This document shows positions 58,084 through 64,000 of a stretch of 64,000 nucleotides of DNA, piece by piece. A program made the translations under genes and the position numbers. The notes under the pieces were generated by a model. The model was not told the DNA's origin and made no database searches. It was given only the letters and a program-made list of their open reading frames with translations. The first letter of the stretch is position 1. Each line of letters begins with the position of its first letter. The DNA is from Colias croceus (Eukaryota > Arthropoda > Insecta > Lepidoptera > Pieridae), in NCBI RefSeq assembly GCF_905220415.1, contig NC_059555.1, forward strand, positions 2,790,001 to 2,854,000, given 5' to 3'.

Positions 58084-61000
58084 ATGGCGCCAAAACCGCA
58101 AGAGTTTCCACAAAAAGAGGAGGAGGCTGTCGGTCGAGCGGCGGGCGACAGGATCGTCATTTCTGGCATGTCTGGTCTATATCCTGAGTCACACAATATT
58201 AAGGAACTTTCTGATATCCTTTACAATAAGGTATTGTTATTATTTATCTTCTTTCTTTCATTTTACAGTGTAAGGTACTTTTGTAAGAATGGAAAGACCC
58301 ACTGATAACAAAGATAGATATGCTGGTTATAATCTGAAAAGTGATGATTACCTACTTCGTTTTGATCATATTAGGTAATATAATAAAATTAACATAACAT
58401 TTTCAGTAAAGATAATAACATCTACAATATTGCGGAACAAAGAAAGAATATTCATACACAAAAAAGTATTATCTTGATATTTACTATCAATTACGACGTA
58501 ATTTCTCAAATATATCCTCTATAGGTGAACCCAGTGACAGCTGAAAACCTCCGGTGGCAGTACAACCACCCCGAAGTATCCGATTTCACAGGAAAAGTGC
58601 CCGACTTGGAATTGTTCGACGCTCAGTTCTTCAAGGTGCACTATCGCTTGGCAATGTCTATGGACTCCATGTCGAGGAAGGTTCTGGAACAATCCTACCA
58701 GGCTATTTATGACGCAGGTATAGTGTTAGAATATGTTAAACTTGGGTGGTATTTACCAGATATTAGCTATCCATACAATATGACTATGATTTGATATAAG
58801 GCTGGTTGCAGAGCTTGACCGACCATCAGTGCGTACGTAAGTCGCGCTTGTCATAATATGTATGGAAATTCATAAAACCGTTCATAGCTAGACCATGAGA
58901 CATGTCATGCGTATTCTTTTCAAAACCTTTGATATAGCTTTTATTGCATAATTTAGTTATTGAAATAATCAAGCATTATTCTTAGGTACTCCATGTTTGC
59001 ATTATGTTTGTCATTCATTGTAATATCTTTCGTATTTGGATATTTAGATTGTATGTACGTAATTACTATAATTCGTTTAAAAAACATTTATTTTTATTAC
59101 ATTAAATTTGCAATAAAACGTAGGCACTAAAATATTTTGTATATTAATTTCTAATTGTTTATAAATGTTTTAGGTGTAAATCCTGAGGATTTATCTGGCA
59201 AGAAAGTCGGAGTTTATCTGGGATGCTGTTTTTCGGAAACCGAGAAAGCTTGTGTTTACGTCACCCATATTGTCGCTGGTTTCGGTATCGCAGGGTAAGT
59301 AATTATTCGTTCATTTCCATTTATATTTCCATTGCGAAAATGTTGGGTTTAATGCGGATATATTTTTGTAAAAAAAAAATACGCAATGTATGGGTTCTAC
59401 GTTTAATTATAAAACCATGATGCTAAATAATTAAAAATGTCACTTTCAACTGGTTAAAGCTAATATTTTGAAGAAAAAAATATCACACATAAAAAAATAA
59501 TACTACTCTACTAGTGAAATATCGTTAAGAATTTGAAATGAGCTTATTCCATTTCTCGCAGTATACCTACACATTATTTGACATTCTGCATTTATAAAGA
59601 TAACCTACAAACCTCATCTCCCAATCATACGTAATACAACGTAATACCAATATGACTTTAATTTAATGCAACAGATGCAGTAGAGCCATGTTCGCCAACC
59701 GTATTTCCTACTGGTTGAACTCGAAGGGACCCTCGATGGTGGTGGACCAGGCCTGCTGCAGCTCCACCGTGGCTTTGGAGCTGGCCTTCCAAGCTATCAA
59801 CCGTGGTGATTGTGACGCAGCGCTGGTAGGCGGGTCTTCTCTATGCCTGCATCCACACTCGTCTATTCATTATGGAAGGTATAAATTGTGCTACAATAAA
59901 AACTTAAAAAAAATCATTTTTGATTAAAATTACTACCTACACTTTTAAAAATTTATTTCAATTAATGGAAATTTAAACAAATTTTAACAACGACGTCATA
60001 AAATTGTAAGCTACAATTTGACACTGCAATGAAAAACAGACTGATGTATTGCACAAATAACAAAAACGAACTTACCCTCAATCATAATTACATATTATTA
60101 TATCCTAAGATTATATCACAGAAATAATTTATTCTGTAAGTATAAATTTATTTTGTTTAGTGCATATAAAACCTCTTTTATCACTATTCGTAAACCTGGC
60201 CATTCACAAAATTTAAATTTAGAATATCTTCCATACTGCTTTCTTTTTTTCTTTTTCAATTCCTATGGCGGGAACAAGGCGGGAATTTGCACAAAATATA
60301 AAAATAAATAAACAAAAATTGAGTGACATGAAATTATCTTAATTTTTTAGGATCATGACATTTAGTATGGATGGAAAAACGCAGTCCTTTGACCAAAATG
60401 GATGTGGATGTGCCAAGTCTGATACTATTAATGTTCTCTTCCTACAAAAGGCTAAAGAGGCAGTGCGGTAAGAAATTACGGAATATTGTCTAGTCTTAGT
60501 GTAGTTTTAACATAATATACATTATATTTATCTATATACAACGGTTAATTAACTGGATTAACCGTTGATACTATTAAACCACTGAAATTATTAAAGGTAG
60601 CTAGTTTATTAATGTTCATTTGTTATTTTCTCAAGAAATTACGTATTTATACATATTATGTTTGATTTTGTGTTTGATTGGACCTATAGACGTTAAGTAA
60701 TCTATACATATAATAAATCTGTAGAAGGGTCAATTCTGTACATTGAAAATATTGAAGAAATAAATAGCAGGGGGTGTTACTGGATCGATACCAAACCCAA
60801 ATATGTGATTAAAAAAATTTTTGTCTGTCTGTCTGTCTGTCTGTATGTTCAGTCATCACGTGAAAACTAACGGTTTGATTTCGATGAAACTTGGTATAAT
60901 TATACTTTATAGGATACTTTTTGTCCCGGTAAAATACGTAGAAAAAAATAAATCTTAATTTTTCCGCGCGGACGGAGTCGCGGGCGGAAGCAAGTTCATA

Positions 61001-63503
61001 ATATTATAATGAATAGAGTGATTGGCTAAGAAAAAATAATAATAATATACTTTTCGTTACTGTGGAAAATAAATTTTCACACCCGAATTCATTATAACGC
61101 CGAAATTTTTTTTTGCTTTGAAAAATTCTTTTAACAACAAAAGCTACAGTTTTCTTGTGTATTCGGATTTGAGTTATCATATCGATACAATATCCATATA
61201 TAATTTTTAAATATAATATCTAATATAATTAATCAAAATTCATTATTTTTTATGTTTATATACAATTAATTTTAACGTCACGAATGTAATCGATGTTTGC
61301 AAATAATAAAGCGCGTAAAATAATCCATACTAATATTATAAATGCGAAAGTAACTCTGTCTGTCTGTCTGTTACTCAATCACGCCTAAACTACTGAACCA
61401 ATTTGCATGAAATTTGGTATGGAGATATTTTGATACCCGAGAAAGGACCATAGGCTACTTTTTATTGCGAAATATGTAACAGCGAAGCCGGGGCGGACCG
61501 CTAGTGACAAATAATTTACAAATACTTTTGAAGAAAAAACTCCTCATAAATTACATAGAAGCAATAATTTATATTTCAGTGTATACGCAGAAATAGTTCA
61601 CGCAAAGTGTGAATTCACATCATTTGTGGAAGGTGAAGATGGACCGAGGTATGGTTTCTATCGCAATCCGTCTGACGTGGTTGGTTTTATGAAAGAATTC
61701 TATTCTGAAGCTAATGTGTCCCCTCAAGCTGTGGAGTATGTTGAAGCTTTTGGTTCTGGTAGGTTCCATTTATATGAAGCAAGTATTATTATGTATTGTC
61801 GTGTATTGTACTGGGATACCTATTGGCAGTAGGTTATCTCATCTTTAGATTTTCGGTTTCGAAAAGGTTTTTAGGCGATGGCAGGAAGAATGAGTGAGGC
61901 TAGTATAAATTCGAAGTAAAATCTCGAATTTTTAAGCCTTTCCGACTCAGATAATAAAAACTTTGTATAGGTACAGTATGAAGCAGAAGATTTACCAACA
62001 AAAATATTTTTAGGTGTACCTGAAGCTGATAAAGCTGAGTTGGAAGCAATTGATGAAGTTTTTTGCTCTGGTCGTACCGAGCCTCTGCCCATTGGTAGTG
62101 TTATGTCTAACATCGGATATTCTGAGGCGGCTACTGGCGTATCTTCTATCACGAAGGTATCGATGTGTTCATTAAAATAAGTTGTCTATTTTATCACACT
62201 ATCATTTATGAAAATCAACAACTCTTAGCTTTCTGATAAGTCAATATAAAAGAATATACTATAAAATATTAAAAAATAACTTTAAAAGTTTTATTTATTC
62301 ATGTAAACTTGACTTCTTAAAGAAGAATATGTCTCTTTATTTATATTAAAGGTATTCTGGAAGAGATCGCTACCTAGCGATAAGACTGCCATATTTTGTA
62401 CATACTTGTCTCTTTTTGTCTTCTATCAGGGTTTTATGTTTACTATGCGTGTACAATAAAGAATTATCTATCTATCAACATAGTAAATGTTTACCACCTG
62501 TCTATCCATCCATTTAGGTGTTACTCGGTTTCGAAAGAGGCGAATTCGCAGCCAACCTAAACTATGATACCCCACACCAAGACGTAGCCGCGATACGGTC
62601 GGGCCGAATCCGCGTGATTTCAGACCACACTCCCACACAACATGGCTACGTGGCCGTGAACAGCTTCTCCGTCACTGGAGTCAATGCACATGTACTGCTC
62701 AAGGGACATTTTAAACCCAAGGTATGTTATATTCAGGACCAGGAGTGCTTTCCAAATAGGTATTGCTCTAATAACTATGAAACCCCATATTTCCTCACAA
62801 CATGGCTACGTGGCCGTGAACAGCTTCTCCGTCACTGGAGTCAATGCACATGTACTGCTCAAGGGACATTATAAACCGAAGGTAAAGGAGAAGTCATACT
62901 GAAGTGAATTTTTCAAATCATCGTAACTCGTAATAATTCTTAAGTTGTTTCCTCCTAATTACTGCATACCATACTAAAGTTTAGACACCACCAAATATTT
63001 AATATCAATTTTATCTTTCCAACGAATAGTAGAAATTCATTGATTAAATTATGTTCTTTTTAATCTCAAAGCCTAGTTTAAATATTACCTGTATCTACAT
63101 ATACTAATATTATAAAGCTGAAGAATTTGTTTGTTTGTTTGAACGCGCTAATCTCGGGAACTACTGGTCCGATTTGAAAAATTCTTTCGGTGTTAGAAAG
63201 CCTATCTAGGAAGGCTATATATCGTCACGCTAAGACCAAAAGGAGCGGAGCACTGCGGGTGAAACCACGGGGAACAGCTATCATAAATATTACTCCAGTT
63301 TTATTAACATTGTCAGGATCTGAACCGCTACAAATCCAACATCCCTCGCTTGGTAACGATCTCAGCGAGACAAGACACGTCGATACCAAAAATATTCGCT
63401 GACCTCAAGAGTCGCTCCATCGACCCGGAGGAGTTGGCGCTCTTCCACAATATCCATAAAACTAATATACCTGGACATCTTGGACGTGGATATATTATTC
63501 TTG
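58084..63503 (+). CDS. Fatty-acid-synthase-like protein, ketosynthase part (3' end outside window)
   Basis: Nine coding exons lie in the window: 58084-58230, 58525-58717, 59174-59294, 59675-59878, 60351-60467, 61580-61758, 62014-62156, 62518-62721 and 63317-63503, about 498 residues in phase, and the frame runs on beyond the edge. After MAPKPQEFPQKEEEA comes a beta-ketoacyl synthase domain (RIVISGMSGLYPESHNIKEL, FDAQFFKVHYRLAMSMDSMS). The active-site Cys is present (VVDQACCSSTVALEL, Cys181). The partner residues are not: VEAFGSG has Phe318 for the first His, and GSVMSNIGYSEAA has Met351 and Tyr356 for Lys and the second His. Spacing equals or nearly equals that of human FAS. SFSVTGVNAHVLLKGH replaces the usual SFGFGGANAH. 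The last exon begins the KS-acyltransferase linker (IPRLVTISARQDTS). Normal condensation seems unlikely; it may be a divergent or non-condensing FAS paralogue. Lepidoptera have several FAS copies. Confidence 0.88.
58799..58918 (+). repeat. Interspersed repeat in FAS-like intron 2
   Basis: AAGGCTGGTTGCAGAGCTTG and TCAGTGCGTACGTAAGTCGC; nearly identical to 63888-64000. Confidence 0.7.
60701..60993 (+). repeat. Helitron-like repeat, family C
   Basis: From TCTATACATATAATAAATCT to GGAGTCGCGGGCGGAAGC, with (CTGT)n inside; FAS-like intron 5. The terminal CTAG is mutated to CAAG. Confidence 0.7.
61328..61504 (+). repeat. Helitron-like repeat, family A
   Basis: Starts ACTAATATTATAAATGCGAA and ends GAAGCCGGGGCGGACCGCTA, then G; FAS-like intron 5. 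Confidence 0.75.
62351..62477 (+). repeat. LINE 3' tail (RTE-like)
   Basis: GGTATTCTGGAAGAGATCGC to a (TATC)n end, 41 bp before FAS-like exon 8. Confidence 0.6.
62795..62883 (+). repeat. Intronic duplicate of the end of FAS-like exon 8
   Basis: Repeats 62635-62723 almost exactly (CACAACATGGCTACGTGGCC and onward) with two differences (AAACCGAAG and TATAAA for the original TTTAAACCCAAG). The donor GTATGT has become GTAAAG. No AG acceptor precedes it. If read on, the frame ends KVKEKSY and stop. Confidence 0.85.
63103..63280 (+). repeat. Helitron-like repeat, family B
   Basis: From ACTAATATTATAAAGCTGAA to AACCACGGGGAACAGCTA, in FAS-like intron 8. Confidence 0.75.
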
Positions 63504-63887
63504 GTAAGACTTTTGCTTCTTAAAAGGATTTTATTACTATTGTGTTTTCTATAACTTTACTGAAATTGATGTATTTGGAAATTTATTGTGTGGTCAGATA
63601 AAAAATAATTTGTTCTATTTTGATATATAAAAGTTCCAGAAAAGTTTAGCTAATTGTTATAGTTAAATTATATACCTAATCTGTAAAATTCAACACAATT
63701 TTAATTTGAAAAATACATATTAGTTGTTTTTCTATTATTACACTATTAACGCCGCGTCCGTTTTCTCTACTTGCTGATAATTTTCCTGATTTTACACATT
63801 TTGATGTAAATTATCATATATTTTCATTTATACTAACATTTTAACTAAACCTTCATGCTATACTACAAACACACCTAGACTAACCAT

Positions 63888-64000
63888 AAGGCTGGTTGCA
63901 GAGCTTGACCGACCATCAGTGCGTACGTCAGTCGCGCTTGTCATATGTATGGAAATTCATAAAACCATTCATAGCTAGACCGACCATACGCACGCGTATT
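63888..64000 (+). repeat. Interspersed repeat, second copy, cut by window edge
   Basis: Same sequence as 58799-58918, reaching the end of the window. Confidence 0.65.

Overview
The window is nuclear DNA of an insect, almost certainly a moth or butterfly. The genes are split by many short introns. One gene has an insect-type ZAD/C2H2 zinc-finger architecture, and the CDK1 carries the DFGLGR variant I recall from Drosophila Cdk1. Introns and gaps are full of short Helitron-like repeats ending in CTAG, Tc1/mariner, pogo and piggyBac relics, tRNA-headed SINEs and LINE tails, as in lepidopteran genomes. All identifications come from reading translations and from memory of protein families; no database search was run.

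Layout. 1-3574 is transposon-rich: a mariner-like end, a Helitron-like repeat and an internally deleted piggyBac-like element with TTAA duplications. MED21 (Mediator) lies on the minus strand at 3575-4198. It is followed by a 469-bp palindrome-rich element (4471-4939) and AT-rich DNA. A single-exon SLC35G-type transporter is on the minus strand at 7519-8556. A 14-exon ZAD/13-finger zinc-finger gene with a glutamine-rich tail runs from 11604 to 22025 on the plus strand; a DNAJB13-like gene sits inside its fifth intron on the other strand (15253-16266). 22026-26608 is intergenic with a truncated LINE. Cdk1 (minus, 7 exons, 26609-30014) and cytoplasmic asparaginyl-tRNA synthetase (plus, 10 exons, 30945-37700) are divergent and share a 930-bp upstream region. 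37701-42366 holds a pogo-like element nested in an element with 82-bp inverted repeats. A 13-exon NRF-6-like membrane acyltransferase occupies 42367-51653. 51654-58083 is intergenic with a foldback element and LINE remains. The first nine coding exons of a fatty-acid-synthase-like gene (58084-63503) run towards the right edge.

These genes are not an operon or pathway; most are independent housekeeping genes. Two points stand out. First, the ketosynthase domain of the FAS-like protein keeps its active-site Cys but has Phe, Met and Tyr where the catalytic His, Lys and His should be. Second, three unrelated genes (zinc finger, AsnRS, FAS-like) each carry a tandem copy of the end of an exon, including the splice-donor position, inside the following intron. 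In AsnRS this has grown to a roughly 130-bp repeat array of five full copies and a partial one.
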